29,754 bases of DNA from JBCDCU01 sp039180865 (GCA_039180865.1 JBCDCZ010000016.1:1-29754), one strand, 5' to 3'; shown: positions 16,322 through 25,053, numbered from the stretch's first letter. Notes: generated by a model from the letters alone, not told the origin. Made by a program: numbers and translations.

Positions 16322-18807
16322 TCCGCCGCCTCCGACAATGGCGCGTCGGTTCTCGGCAAAAGGCTTTCCGGATCATAAGCGGCTTCCGCCAGGACCCGGG
16401 CTGGGCGTGGCGATCCGGCAATCACGACTTCCAGCTCAGCGCCGGGTTGGGCTGCCTCCGGTTTGATGTAAGCGAAAGCGAGGATTTTTCCGACGCTATG
16501 CCCGAAAGCGACTGACGCGGTTGAACCGACGACAGCCCCATCAAACAGCACGGCTTCGCCGCCGTTTCCGTCTTCGACACCATCCGGCTCGATCTCAAGA
16601 TAGGCGCAGATCCAGGGAAGGGCGCTTTCGCTGCTCTTGATCGTCTCTTCTCGACCGAAGAAATCGCCCTTATCGAGCTTCACAAACCGCATCACATCCG
16701 CTTCGGGGAGAGTGACTTCGTTGGTCAATTCTCCGGCTCCCTTGAACGCTTTCTCCATCCTCATAACGTTCATAGCGAATGAGCCGTAATCGCCTATACC
16801 GAATGCGTCACCTTTCTCCATCAGAGCGTCATAGACTGCGAGCATGGTTTCGCGCGGACCATGGATTTCCCAACCAAGCTCTCCGGCATAGGACATGCGA
16901 AACGCCCACATGGGATGACCGGCAATCTCGATCTCCTGGGCGCTCATCCAGCGGAAATGCGCATTATCGAGGGGTGTATTGGTTGCTGCTGACAGCACAT
17001 CCCGCGATTTCGGCCCCTGAAGGGCAATGGCGGACCAATCATTGGATCGGTTGATGACCTTGACGTCTTCGCCCGCGAGATGACGGCTGAGATGATCAAG
17101 CAACCGTTGCTCGAAGAACGCAGCGCAAACGCAATAGAAGCGATCATCCGCCAGGCGGACCACCGTCAGCTCAATCTCAATCCGACCGCGACGATTAAGA
17201 AGATGGGTCAGGATGATCCCGCCGGTCTTCTTGGGAAGGCGATTTCCTACCAGACGATCCAGGAAGTTTTCAGCATCGGAACCGGCAACCTCGATCTTGG
17301 TGAAGGCAGAAATATCCATGACACCGACGCGTTCGCGCACTGTTTTTACTTCAGCTCCCACGACGTCGAAGACTTGGTTGCGCCGGAACGAATAATAATC
17401 CCGCTGCTCAATGTCACCCTTCACGAAGAAGCGTGGGCGCTCGTGGCCATACACCTCTTCGTGCACCGCTCCCTTTTCATGCAGGCGCTCATAGAGCGGG
17501 CTCTTTTTCACCGGGCGTCCGGCAAGGCGGTTGAAATGAGGGAACGGAATTTCGTGACGCAGGCAATAATCCTCCTTCGCCTTGATCACTTGCCAGTCTT
17601 TCGTGGCGTAGGAGCCGAAACGCCTAGGATCGAATTCACGCATGGAGATATCGGCAGCGCCGTGGACCATCCAGCGCGCAAGTTCACGGGTGAGACCCGG
17701 CCCCCAGCCAATACCGATCTGCGTTCCGCAGCAGCACCAATAGTTTCCGACCCCAGGTGCCGGGCCGATGAGAGGATTGCCATCCGGCGGGTGCGAGATG
17801 GCGCCATGAACCTCGCGTTTGATCCCGAGATTGGCGAAGATCGGCATGCGGTCCAGTGCGTTTTCAAGCCATGGCATGATCCGGTCGTAATCGGCCTCGA
17901 AAAGCTCGTTTTCCGCTTCCCACGGACATTCATCTTCCCAGACCGTATTCGGGTTTTCCTTTTCATAGATCCCGATCAGACCGGATTTCTGTTCCATGCG
18001 AATGTAACCGGAAACGATTTTGTCGTCTCGAATGACCGGGAGTTCTTTCGAAAGGTCAGCAAACTCAGGAACAGAATCCGTCACGAAGTAGTGGTGCGTC
18101 ATGGACGTCATGGGGAGTTGCAAGCCCGACCATTCGCCCATTTGCCTTGCGTAGGTGCCGCCGGCATTGACCACGTGTTCGCAATCAATCACTCCACGCT
18201 CTGTCGACACACGCCAACCGCCATCTTTGAGTGGCTTGATGTCCGTCGCCCGACACCGACGAATGATCTTCGCACCGAGCTTGCGAGCGCCAATGGCGAG
18301 TGCTTGCGTCACCCCTGAAGGATCGGCGTGCCCATCGTCGGGCGTGTAGAGAGCGCCTTTCACCCCGTTGAGATTGTAGAAGGGATGAAGGTTCGCGATG
18401 AAGTCCCGGTCAACGAGCTCAATGTTGAACTTAAGCGCGCGTCCGACACTCAAAGTGTGGCGCAGCCAGTCCATCTCGTCATCTGTATAAGCGAGCCGGA
18501 AGGAGCCGCAGCCGTGCCATGTCACTGATTGGCCCGTCTCGTCTTCGAGTGCACCGGAATAAAGCCCGATATTGTAATCGACGCACTTGCCCAGACCGTA
18601 GCTCGATGTGGAATGGGTGATCTGACCCGCAGCATGCCATGTCGATCCCGACGTCAATTCGGCCTTTTCAAGAAGCACAACATCCGTCCAACCTTCATGG
18701 GCAAGATGATAGGCAAGCCCGCATCCCATGATTCCGCCGCCGACGATAACAACACGCGCTGTAGTGGGAAAACCTCCCGAACGATCGGGTGATGATTGCT
18801 CGCTCAC
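16318..18807 (-). CDS. Dimethylglycine/sarcosine dehydrogenase-like FAD-GcvT fusion protein
   Basis: An 829-residue flavoenzyme. The N-terminal DAO domain has the dinucleotide motif VVIVGGGIMGCG (19-30) and SGSTWHAAG, in which His58 fits the covalent FAD attachment of dimethylglycine dehydrogenase. The C-terminal part (about 430-800) is a GcvT-like folate-binding domain followed by a GcvT C-terminal barrel (the SVGKILAFAYIKPEA block). Family members oxidatively N-demethylate dimethylglycine, sarcosine or similar N-methyl amino acids and pass the C1 unit to tetrahydrofolate. Start is GTG 18807 with GAGGA about 7 nt upstream. It is the first gene of the leftward operon, divergent from the RpiR regulator. 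True substrate unknown. Confidence 0.92.
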   Translation of the reverse strand: MSEQSSPDRSGGFPTTARVVIVGGGIMGCGLAYHLAHEGWTDVVLLEKAELTSGSTWHAAGQITHSTSSYGLGKCVDYNIGLYSGALEDETGQSVTWHGCGSFRLAYTDDEMDWLRHTLSVGRALKFNIELVDRDFIANLHPFYNLNGVKGALYTPDDGHADPSGVTQALAIGARKLGAKIIRRCRATDIKPLKDGGWRVSTERGVIDCEHVVNAGGTYARQMGEWSGLQLPMTSMTHHYFVTDSVPEFADLSKELPVIRDDKIVSGYIRMEQKSGLIGIYEKENPNTVWEDECPWEAENELFEADYDRIMPWLENALDRMPIFANLGIKREVHGAISHPPDGNPLIGPAPGVGNYWCCCGTQIGIGWGPGLTRELARWMVHGAADISMREFDPRRFGSYATKDWQVIKAKEDYCLRHEIPFPHFNRLAGRPVKKSPLYERLHEKGAVHEEVYGHERPRFFVKGDIEQRDYYSFRRNQVFDVVGAEVKTVRERVGVMDISAFTKIEVAGSDAENFLDRLVGNRLPKKTGGIILTHLLNRRGRIEIELTVVRLADDRFYCVCAAFFEQRLLDHLSRHLAGEDVKVINRSNDWSAIALQGPKSRDVLSAATNTPLDNAHFRWMSAQEIEIAGHPMWAFRMSYAGELGWEIHGPRETMLAVYDALMEKGDAFGIGDYGSFAMNVMRMEKAFKGAGELTNEVTLPEADVMRFVKLDKGDFFGREETIKSSESALPWICAYLEIEPDGVEDGNGGEAVLFDGAVVGSTASVAFGHSVGKILAFAYIKPEAAQPGAELEVVIAGSPRPARVLAEAAYDPESLLPRTDAPLSEAAE

Positions 18808-18842
18808 GCTCAGTCCTCGCTAATGAAGAAATTTCCGCCGTT

Positions 18843-18888
18843 GGTACAAACGAAACATCTGGACAGGGTAAGGGTACAAATGTACTAT
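18843..18888 (+). promoter_or_regulatory. Promoter with overlapping palindromic operator, FAD-GcvT / rpiR intergenic
   Basis: GGTACAAA occurs at 18843-18850 and again at 18873-18880, exactly 30 bp (about three helical turns) apart. The second copy is half of a perfect 12-nt palindrome, GTACAAATGTAC (18874-18885). On the plus strand TGGACA (18860-18865), a 17-nt spacer and TACTAT (18883-18888) form a reasonable sigma-70 promoter, with the palindrome covering the spacer end and the -10. A degenerate third copy, TGTACCAAA, lies at 18911-18919. The arrangement suits a repressor that controls both divergent operons; the adjacent RpiR protein is the natural candidate. Confidence 0.6.
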
Positions 18889-18896
18889 CGTCAACC

Positions 18897-19862
18897 ATGA
18901 AAAACAGATCTGTACCAAAACTGGTGTCATCACGGGACGAGTCGGCTGCCAATGACGGCCAGCGCATGGCGCAGCCGAATAGCGTGCCGGGCACGGAAAC
19001 CGTGCTCGACGCACTCAGCAATGAATTTGAAAACCTGACGCCTGAAATGCGCAAGGCAGCGTCCTTCGTGCTTGAGAATCCAAACCTTATTGGAATTTCA
19101 TCGACCCGCGAATTGGCGGACGCAGCCGACGTCAAGCCGAACACGCTGGTGCGCATGGCGCGTCAGGCGGGCTTCGAAGGATACGAGGACTTTCGCGAAC
19201 CGTTTCGCGAAGCCATTCGCAATGGCAGCCTGAATTTCCCGGACCGCGCCCGCGGCCTTCAATCGCTTGCGCGCGGCGGCAAGCTCACAAGCCTTTACGC
19301 GGATATGGCGGCAAGTGCCGTGCGCAACATCGAACAGACCTTCGCGCGGACGGATGCAAGCTTTGTCAAAAACGCAGCCGATGCCATCGTCAAAGCCGGT
19401 CATACTTATGTGCTTGGGGTCGGCCTCAATCATACAGTGGCGCGCAACTTTACCTATCTCGCTGGCATGGGCTTTCCCAATATTGAAACCATCCCGCGCA
19501 TAGGCGGATCGGTCGTTGATGACCTGTCCCGCGCAGGGCCGGGGGATGTCCTCCTGGCGCTCACCTTAAAGCCCTATCGTTCCGAGGTGGTTGAGGGTGT
19601 CCAATGCGCCCGCGATCAGGGCATGACGGTGATCGCGATATCCGATAGCCGCGCGTCACCCATCATCCTCAATGCCGATCACTGGTTCATCATTGAGGCT
19701 GAGACGCCGCAATTCTTTCCCTCATCCGTTTCAGCGATCGCGCTTCTCGAAATGCTGATGAGTTTTGTGATTGCCGATGCTGACGATGAGGTGATCAACC
19801 GCATCGACCGTTTTCACGAGCGCCGCCATGCGCTTGGCATCTACGCCGGGGAGAAGGATTAG
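18897..19862 (+). CDS. RpiR-family transcriptional regulator (MurR/RpiR, SIS domain)
   Basis: A 321-residue regulator. The N-terminal RpiR helix-turn-helix covers about residues 35-110 (LTPEMRKAASFVLENPN, then STRELADAADVKPNTLVRMARQAGF and GYEDFRE). The C-terminal SIS domain (about 140-290) is for ligand sensing and dimerisation; RpiR SIS domains usually bind phosphosugars, but some family members regulate amine or betaine catabolism. Start is uncertain. ATG 18897 has no ribosome site and lies about 9 nt after a predicted -10, so it would be nearly leaderless; ATG 18966 also precedes the HTH, and a GTG at 18789 would overlap the divergent gene. The Rieske gene follows after 5 nt. Confidence 0.9.
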   Translation: MKNRSVPKLVSSRDESAANDGQRMAQPNSVPGTETVLDALSNEFENLTPEMRKAASFVLENPNLIGISSTRELADAADVKPNTLVRMARQAGFEGYEDFREPFREAIRNGSLNFPDRARGLQSLARGGKLTSLYADMAASAVRNIEQTFARTDASFVKNAADAIVKAGHTYVLGVGLNHTVARNFTYLAGMGFPNIETIPRIGGSVVDDLSRAGPGDVLLALTLKPYRSEVVEGVQCARDQGMTVIAISDSRASPIILNADHWFIIEAETPQFFPSSVSAIALLEMLMSFVIADADDEVINRIDRFHERRHALGIYAGEKD

Positions 19863-19867
19863 CATCC

Positions 19868-20962
19868 ATGGATGATATCGTTGCGCCACCGAGATCCCTT
19901 GAAGGGCGGTACTACACCGACCCGGACATATATCAGAAGGAACTGAAAGGGCTTCTCGCGAGCACGTGGCAGTTTGCGGGCCATGTCTCCCAGGTCGAAA
20001 ATCCCGGCGATTATTTCACTTTCGAAATCGCGGGCGACAGTCTCTTCTGCATCAGGACCAAGGAAGGCGAGATCCGCGCTTACTACAATGTATGCCAGCA
20101 CCGGGCGCACCAATTGATGTCGGGCGAGGGTAGCACCAAGCTTATCGTCTGCCCCTACCATGCCTGGACATACGAACTCACGGGTGCCTTGCGATCTGGA
20201 CCAAATCTCTCATCCGTGCCAGGCTTCAAGCGCTCAGAGGTCTGCCTGACTTCTGTTCGGATAGAAGAGTTCTGCGGCTTCCTGTTCGCAAACCTAAATC
20301 CCGATGCCAGATCGATGGACGAATGGTATCCCGGCGCGCGCGACGAACTCTCCGCCTTCGTTCCGGACATTGCGCGCCTGAAGCCACTCGAATGGGTGGA
20401 AATTGAAGAAAAGTGCAACTGGAAGGTTTCGGTCGAAAACTACTCCGAATGCTATCACTGCCAGCTCAATCATCCGACTTTTGCAAACGGCGTCATCAAA
20501 CCGCAGACTTATGACATACAGCCTCAGGGTTACTGCCTGCGCCACACCACGGAATGCCAGAACCTCGACCAGATGACCTATGAGGTCGATGTCGATGCCA
20601 ATTCCTATGCGGCACTCTATTCATCCTGGTTCTTGTGGCCGGCAGTATCGTTCCAAGTCTATCCCGGTAATGTCCTCAACACCTATCATTGGCGGCCGAG
20701 CGGTCCGGAAAACGTCACCGTCTGGCGCGGCTGGTACAGTATCGACGGAGTCGATTCAGAACCCATTCGCCGCCTTGCCGTTCAGGACCGCGCAACCACG
20801 GTAGAAGAAGATATTCTTCTCGTTGAATCGGTCCAAAAAGGCTTGAAAAGCAGAGGATATAGGCCGGGTCCGCTTGTTGTCGACCCGCGTTGCGGCGTGA
20901 GTTCGGAGCACTCGATCAAAGTCCTGCAGGAATGGATGCGTGAAGCGATCGATAACACCTGA
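19868..20962 (+). CDS. Rieske non-haem iron oxygenase, quaternary-amine type
   Basis: A 364-residue oxygenase alpha subunit. The Rieske [2Fe-2S] ligands are Cys76-x-His78 and Cys95-x2-His98. The mononuclear iron site has His197, His202 and Asp315. The residue bridging the two centres is Glu194 (SECYH) where ring-hydroxylating oxygenases have Asp; Glu here is typical of carnitine, choline, glycine-betaine and stachydrine oxygenases. An N-demethylation or hydroxylation of a quaternary or N-methylated amine is therefore likely. AGAAGGA lies about 9 nt before the ATG, and rpiR ends 5 nt upstream, so the two form one transcript. No ferredoxin-reductase partner gene is present in the window. Confidence 0.92.
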   Translation: MDDIVAPPRSLEGRYYTDPDIYQKELKGLLASTWQFAGHVSQVENPGDYFTFEIAGDSLFCIRTKEGEIRAYYNVCQHRAHQLMSGEGSTKLIVCPYHAWTYELTGALRSGPNLSSVPGFKRSEVCLTSVRIEEFCGFLFANLNPDARSMDEWYPGARDELSAFVPDIARLKPLEWVEIEEKCNWKVSVENYSECYHCQLNHPTFANGVIKPQTYDIQPQGYCLRHTTECQNLDQMTYEVDVDANSYAALYSSWFLWPAVSFQVYPGNVLNTYHWRPSGPENVTVWRGWYSIDGVDSEPIRRLAVQDRATTVEEDILLVESVQKGLKSRGYRPGPLVVDPRCGVSSEHSIKVLQEWMREAIDNT

Positions 20963-20970
20963 ATGAGTGA

Positions 20971-21585
20971 TTACGGCTTTTCCTGCGGCGCGAAATATTG
21001 CGGTGCTTCTTCACGCTCGTACATCCCGTAGTCCCGGGTTATGACACTGATCAGACCGCCCGTAACAGAGTTCTCATCGCTCAGCGAAGACAGAAGATCC
21101 TGCGCCGTGTGGAGCCCTGCAACTTCAAAAACCGTAGCATAGCTTTCGTCAGACGTGACGCTCTTGAAGGTTTCGCCACCCCCTGATGCGGACGCTTCCG
21201 ACGAGTAGGAGACCACGACGAAGCGCCTTGTGTCCTCATCGTTCTCGCGATAGAGCCCAACCAGCGGCGCCTGCATCGTCTGACGATCGCTTTGACGATG
21301 TTCAAGAACATGGCCGACGCGCAACCGGTAGTCGGCAAAATGTTTGTATCGCCCGGCTTCCTGGGATTGATAATGCGTGCCGTCAGCTCGCCACTTCGCG
21401 ATCGCCGCTTCATCCTGCCAATGTTGGTGCGATAAGATCACGTTCGGACGCGACAGCGACTTAAACCTTTCCAGATAGAGCAGGCCTTGGTGGTTATCGA
21501 GCAATGGCTTTAAAGACTGCGCACGCCTAAAGTATAAATCTTCGTGCCCGTCCTTGGGTTCAACCTCAAATAGGAGAATTTGCAT
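20971..21585 (-). CDS. ABM (antibiotic biosynthesis monooxygenase)-domain protein
   Basis: A 204-residue cytosolic protein. Residues about 1-90 read as a ferredoxin-like ABM domain (MQILLFEVEPKDGHEDLYF, then LLYLERFKSLSRPNVILSHQHW and EAAIAKWRADGTHYQSQEAGR). The second half has a similar strand pattern (RRFVVVSYSS) and may be a second, diverged ABM-like unit, but this is weak. ABM proteins are small oxygenases or dimeric binders acting on diverse substrates; no specific function is visible. ATG 21585 has a strong AGGAGG site; the six residues upstream in the frame do not. It is convergent with the Rieske gene, 8 nt between stops, and 32 nt downstream of the P1 peptidase gene, probably co-transcribed. 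Confidence 0.72.
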   Translation of the reverse strand: MQILLFEVEPKDGHEDLYFRRAQSLKPLLDNHQGLLYLERFKSLSRPNVILSHQHWQDEAAIAKWRADGTHYQSQEAGRYKHFADYRLRVGHVLEHRQSDRQTMQAPLVGLYRENDEDTRRFVVVSYSSEASASGGGETFKSVTSDESYATVFEVAGLHTAQDLLSSLSDENSVTGGLISVITRDYGMYEREEAPQYFAPQEKP

Positions 21586-21617
21586 TGGCCGAAGCCTCCT
21601 CATACAAATGAGGAATA

Positions 21618-22610
21618 TTACTGATTCCAGGTCGGAAAGACATCCCCGACTTTCGAGCGAGCTTCAAAGACTCCGCGAGCAATGGCTCGGGCAACGCAAT
21701 GGGCTGCCGCGTCGCAAATCTCGACGAGTGCAATCGAAGGCGCTTGAGATTCCATGGCACCTGTTGATAGCGAGAAGACAATATCTCCGTCGAAGGGCGT
21801 ATGAGCCGGGACGATGGCTCTTGCGAAACCATCATGACTGGCAATAGCAACGCGCTGCAGATCTGATTTTGAGAGGTTTGCGTCCGTCGCGACGATAGCA
21901 AGAGTCGTATTCTGGGACGGATGGAAGGGTTCTGCCTTGAAGCTTTCAAGCCGTCCAACATGACCGGCTCCCGGATCCGGCCCTAGCCCACCAAACTCCG
22001 CGTTCATTTCAAAGGGCGCTGCCCAGAAATGCCTTGAGCCTGACGGCGTCACAGCACCGAACGAGTTTACTGCGACAAGCGCGCCGACCGTGATCCCGTT
22101 ATCGAGAACCAGGGATGCAGATCCGAGCCCGCCCTTTAGACGTGCAGTGAGGGCTCCAGTCCCAGCTCCGACCGACCCGATCGCAAAAGCCGGATTTGCA
22201 GCATCGAGAGCAGCACGTCCAAGTGAGGGATAGGGGTTCTCGGACCATTGCTTGTCGCCGCCATTGAGAAGATCGAAAAGAATCGCGCCGGGCACGATCG
22301 GCACGGTGGCTGAACCGACCTGGAATCCACGCCCGGCTTGCTTAAGCCCGTCAACAATGCCGCTCGCCGCATCAAGCCCGAATGCAGAGCCACCGGACAG
22401 AAAAATCGCATCGACAGCCGGCACCAGTTTATCGGGTTGAAGAAGATCGGTCTCCCGTGTGCCCGGAGCCCCTCCCATAACCGCACAGGATGCCGGCAAA
22501 GCATCGTCGCCGAGAAGAACAGTGACGCCGGATTTTAACACCTCATCGCTACTGTTGCCGACTCTAAGCCCGGAAACATCACTTATCAGATTGCGTTCAC
22601 CTGTCCGCAT
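21618..22610 (-). CDS. P1 family (S58) self-processing peptidase, DmpA/NylC-like
   Basis: A 330-residue P1-family hydrolase. It starts with NLISDVSGLRVG and contains GGAPGTRETDLL, LSGGSAFGLDAASGIVDGL and SVGAGTGA, all typical of the DmpA/BapA/NylC group. These proteins cut themselves into two chains and expose an N-terminal nucleophile. Here the likely cleavage is Asn234-Thr235 in SQNTTLAIVATDA, as in nylon hydrolase NylC (Thr nucleophile) rather than the Gly-Ser site of DmpA. Substrates of the family are beta-peptides, D-amino-acid amides and cyclic amides. No signal peptide is seen. It is divergent from the ureohydrolase gene. A link to the island's pathway is inferred only from position. 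Confidence 0.88.
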   Translation of the reverse strand: MRTGERNLISDVSGLRVGNSSDEVLKSGVTVLLGDDALPASCAVMGGAPGTRETDLLQPDKLVPAVDAIFLSGGSAFGLDAASGIVDGLKQAGRGFQVGSATVPIVPGAILFDLLNGGDKQWSENPYPSLGRAALDAANPAFAIGSVGAGTGALTARLKGGLGSASLVLDNGITVGALVAVNSFGAVTPSGSRHFWAAPFEMNAEFGGLGPDPGAGHVGRLESFKAEPFHPSQNTTLAIVATDANLSKSDLQRVAIASHDGFARAIVPAHTPFDGDIVFSLSTGAMESQAPSIALVEICDAAAHCVARAIARGVFEARSKVGDVFPTWNQ

Positions 22611-22708
22611 ATCACGCGCTTCCTAGTAGCTGATCCTGATTGCCGTTCGCTTCTTTGTGTCACACAACAGCTAAAGGGAGCCAGACGCAACTTTCGGGGA
22701 ATACCACG

Positions 22709-23764
22709 ATGACCTTTTCAAAGGAAAAGCTCGACGCGCTGAAACGTCAATTCGAAGATCAACCAGGGTCGAAGATGATTGATCCGGAATATCAAAGAAT
22801 TGCTGATCATATCTTCTCAGAAGACGGACAAAGACCGGCGCCGTTTGCCGGGGTACCAACGCTGCTCGATGCCCCGTTTCGTCCGATTGATCAGAACGAT
22901 CCCGACATCTCCGATCTCGATGTCGCACTCTTCGGTGTCCCGATGGATCTTGGCGTCACAAACCGAAGCGGGTCGCGGTTCGGTCCACGCGCCGTACGGA
23001 CGATCGAGCGGGTCGGTCCTTATAACGACGCGCTCGCTTGTGCTCCAGTGCACGAGATGGCAGTCGCGGATATTGGGGACGTCAAATTCCGCAGCCGTTT
23101 CAGCCTCGCGCGATCCCACGAGGACATCGAAGCTTATGCGAAACGGGTTGTTGCGAAGAATGTTGTGCCGCTTGCTGTTGGCGGCGATCACTCGATTTCC
23201 CATCCGCTCCTGAAAGCCGTCGGCGAAAAGGGTCCGGTTGGCATGGTCCATATCGACGCCCATTGCGATACCGGCGGCATCTATGAAGGGGAAAAGTTCC
23301 ACCACGGTGGACCTTTCCGCAATGCGGTTCTGGAAGGCGTGCTCGATCCTGAGCGGACGATCCAGATCGGGATCCGGGGAGCGGCGGGATACATCTGGGA
23401 ATTCTCGGACATCTCCGGCATGACGGTCGTTCATATGCGCGACATCACCGAGGGCAAGATTCCCGAAATTACTGAAAAGGCGCGAGCCGTAGTCGGCGAT
23501 GGCCCGACTTATCTCTCCTTCGATATCGACAGTATCGATCCCGCCTATGCGCCGGGAACCGGCACGCCGGAAGTCGGCGGCCTGACCAGCCGTGAAGCCA
23601 TGCGCCTGATCCGAGGACTTAAGGGCCTCTCGTTCATCGGCGGCGATATGGTGGAAGTCGCCCCATCTTACGACGCGACGACGAATACAGCCCATGTCGG
23701 CGCGCAAATACTCTTTGAGATCCTGAGCGTCCTTTACTATTCACCTGCGCGACAATCGAAATGA
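22709..23764 (+). CDS. Agmatinase/guanidinobutyrase-family ureohydrolase
   Basis: A 351-residue Mn-dependent ureohydrolase. All metal ligands are visible: His161 (GGDHSIS), Asp183, His185 and Asp187 (HIDAHCDTGG), and Asp272 and Asp274 (SFDIDSIDPAYAPGTGTPE). The family hydrolyses a guanidino group to urea and an amine; known substrates include agmatine, 4-guanidinobutyrate, 3-guanidinopropionate and proclavaminate precursors. The roughly 60-residue N-terminal extension before the fold and the HCDTGG loop are closer to the guanidinobutyrase-type branch than to E. coli SpeB. ATG 22709 follows a GGGGA; the longer frame from 22640 has no site. It precedes a polyamine-type ABC transporter, 131 nt away, consistent with uptake of its substrate. 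Confidence 0.9.
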   Translation: MTFSKEKLDALKRQFEDQPGSKMIDPEYQRIADHIFSEDGQRPAPFAGVPTLLDAPFRPIDQNDPDISDLDVALFGVPMDLGVTNRSGSRFGPRAVRTIERVGPYNDALACAPVHEMAVADIGDVKFRSRFSLARSHEDIEAYAKRVVAKNVVPLAVGGDHSISHPLLKAVGEKGPVGMVHIDAHCDTGGIYEGEKFHHGGPFRNAVLEGVLDPERTIQIGIRGAAGYIWEFSDISGMTVVHMRDITEGKIPEITEKARAVVGDGPTYLSFDIDSIDPAYAPGTGTPEVGGLTSREAMRLIRGLKGLSFIGGDMVEVAPSYDATTNTAHVGAQILFEILSVLYYSPARQSK

Positions 23765-23847
23765 CGAAATAACAGTCAATTGAAAAAAAGACTAATTCCT
23801 AGGCAAACTGGCTCTTGCAATTTGCTCGAGATTTTGTCCATTCTGCC

Positions 23848-23877
23848 CCGAATTCAGTAATGAGTGCCGAAATTCGG
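23848..23877. repeat. Inverted repeat ahead of the ABC transporter operon
   Basis: CCGAATT (23848-23854) and AATTCGG (23871-23877) are perfect inverted arms 16 nt apart, and the right arm lies within a perfect 11-nt palindrome CCGAAATTCGG (23867-23877). It lies just upstream of the ribosome site of the substrate-binding protein gene. It could be an operator or a leader hairpin; nothing shows which. Confidence 0.45.
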
Positions 23878-23895
23878 CTATTTGGAGAGGGGAAC

Positions 23896-25035
23896 ATGAC
23901 AGACCATTCCGATAAAGCGGGCAAGAAACCGCTATCGCAATCAACCAAATCATCAGGCGGCCTTTCGCGCCGTGCCTTTACGGCTGGTGCGACTGCGCTC
24001 GGCGCGACGGCGATTACCGGTTTTCCGGCCATCAACGTTCTTGCAAGCCAGACCCTGAAAGTCGGCGTCTATGGCGGCTATTTTCAGGAATCTTTCGATA
24101 AACACATCTTCCCGCAATTCACGTCCGATACCGGCATCAAGGTCCAATCCGTGAGCGAACCGACAGGCTCGGCCTGGCTTGTTCAATTACGGACTGCAGC
24201 TAGGGCAGGACAGGCACCGGCGGACGTCAACATGATGACGCAGACGTCGCGGACCAAAGGCGCGAAGGAAAAACTCTGGCTGCCGCTCAATAACGACAAG
24301 CTTCCAAATGCTTCCAACCTTCCGGACCACTTTGTCTCCAAATATGAAGACGACGGCGCGATCTATGGCCTCGGCGCGGTGGCCTGGTACATCACGCTTG
24401 TTTCAAACACGGAAGTCTACAAGGAAGCCCCGACAAGCTGGGCGGAAATGTGGGATCCGAAGCATAAAGATACGCTTGGTCTTCTTGCCAATGTCGACAA
24501 TTCCTTCCTGTTGGAAGTGACCGCATCCACATTCTTCGGCGGCACAGGGATCCTCGACACGGAAGAGGGCATCCTGAAAGTCATGGACAAGCTTGCAGAA
24601 GTGAAGCCTAATGTCCGCCTTTGGTACCGCGATGAAGGTCAGTTCCAGCAGGCTCTCGAAGCCGGTGAAATCCCGATGGGTCAGTACTATCATGACGTGA
24701 CGGGCCTTGCGGCAGCCGACGGCCAACCGGTTCGTTCAACCTTCCCGAAGGAGGGCGGCATTCTTGATTCCGGATCCTGGTGCATCGTGAAATCTTCCAA
24801 GCTTCAAGAGCTTGGCGAGGTCTTCATGAATTATATGTGCCAGCCGGCCATCCAGGCGAAAATGTCCCGAAATGTTGGTACCGCACCGACAGTTGGCCGT
24901 GAACTCACCGATCTCACCGACGAAGAGTTTGCAGCCGTTTCAAGCGATATTACGCCGATTATCCCACGCTACGATCTTTACGATACGAAAGGCGATTGGC
25001 TGAACCAGAAATGGGCTGAGCTCATCGCAAGCTAA
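23896..25035 (+). CDS. PotD/PotF-like ABC transporter substrate-binding protein
   Basis: A 379-residue periplasmic binding protein of the spermidine/putrescine family. It carries a Tat-type signal (LSRRAFTAGATALGATAI; twin Arg at 25-26) with cleavage near residue 50, then TLKVGVYGGYFQESFDKHIF, the usual PotD start. GGERNFINDY-type landmarks cannot be mapped, but the AWYITLVSNTEVYKEAPTSWAEMWDP and DSGSWCIVKSSK blocks fit the family. ATG 23896 follows GGAGAGGGG. It is the first of four transporter genes and, with the terminator after it, is probably made in excess over the ATPase and permeases. Ligand probably cationic, not known. Confidence 0.88.
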   Translation: MTDHSDKAGKKPLSQSTKSSGGLSRRAFTAGATALGATAITGFPAINVLASQTLKVGVYGGYFQESFDKHIFPQFTSDTGIKVQSVSEPTGSAWLVQLRTAARAGQAPADVNMMTQTSRTKGAKEKLWLPLNNDKLPNASNLPDHFVSKYEDDGAIYGLGAVAWYITLVSNTEVYKEAPTSWAEMWDPKHKDTLGLLANVDNSFLLEVTASTFFGGTGILDTEEGILKVMDKLAEVKPNVRLWYRDEGQFQQALEAGEIPMGQYYHDVTGLAAADGQPVRSTFPKEGGILDSGSWCIVKSSKLQELGEVFMNYMCQPAIQAKMSRNVGTAPTVGRELTDLTDEEFAAVSSDITPIIPRYDLYDTKGDWLNQKWAELIAS

Positions 25036-25053
25036 GCGGATCGCCCCTGAGAG

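Noticed and set aside
17080..18318. 412-codon open frame on the plus strand opposite the FAD-GcvT gene
   Set aside because: Long antisense frames are expected in G+C-rich conserved genes; the product looks compositionally random and the opposite strand has clear FAD and GcvT motifs.
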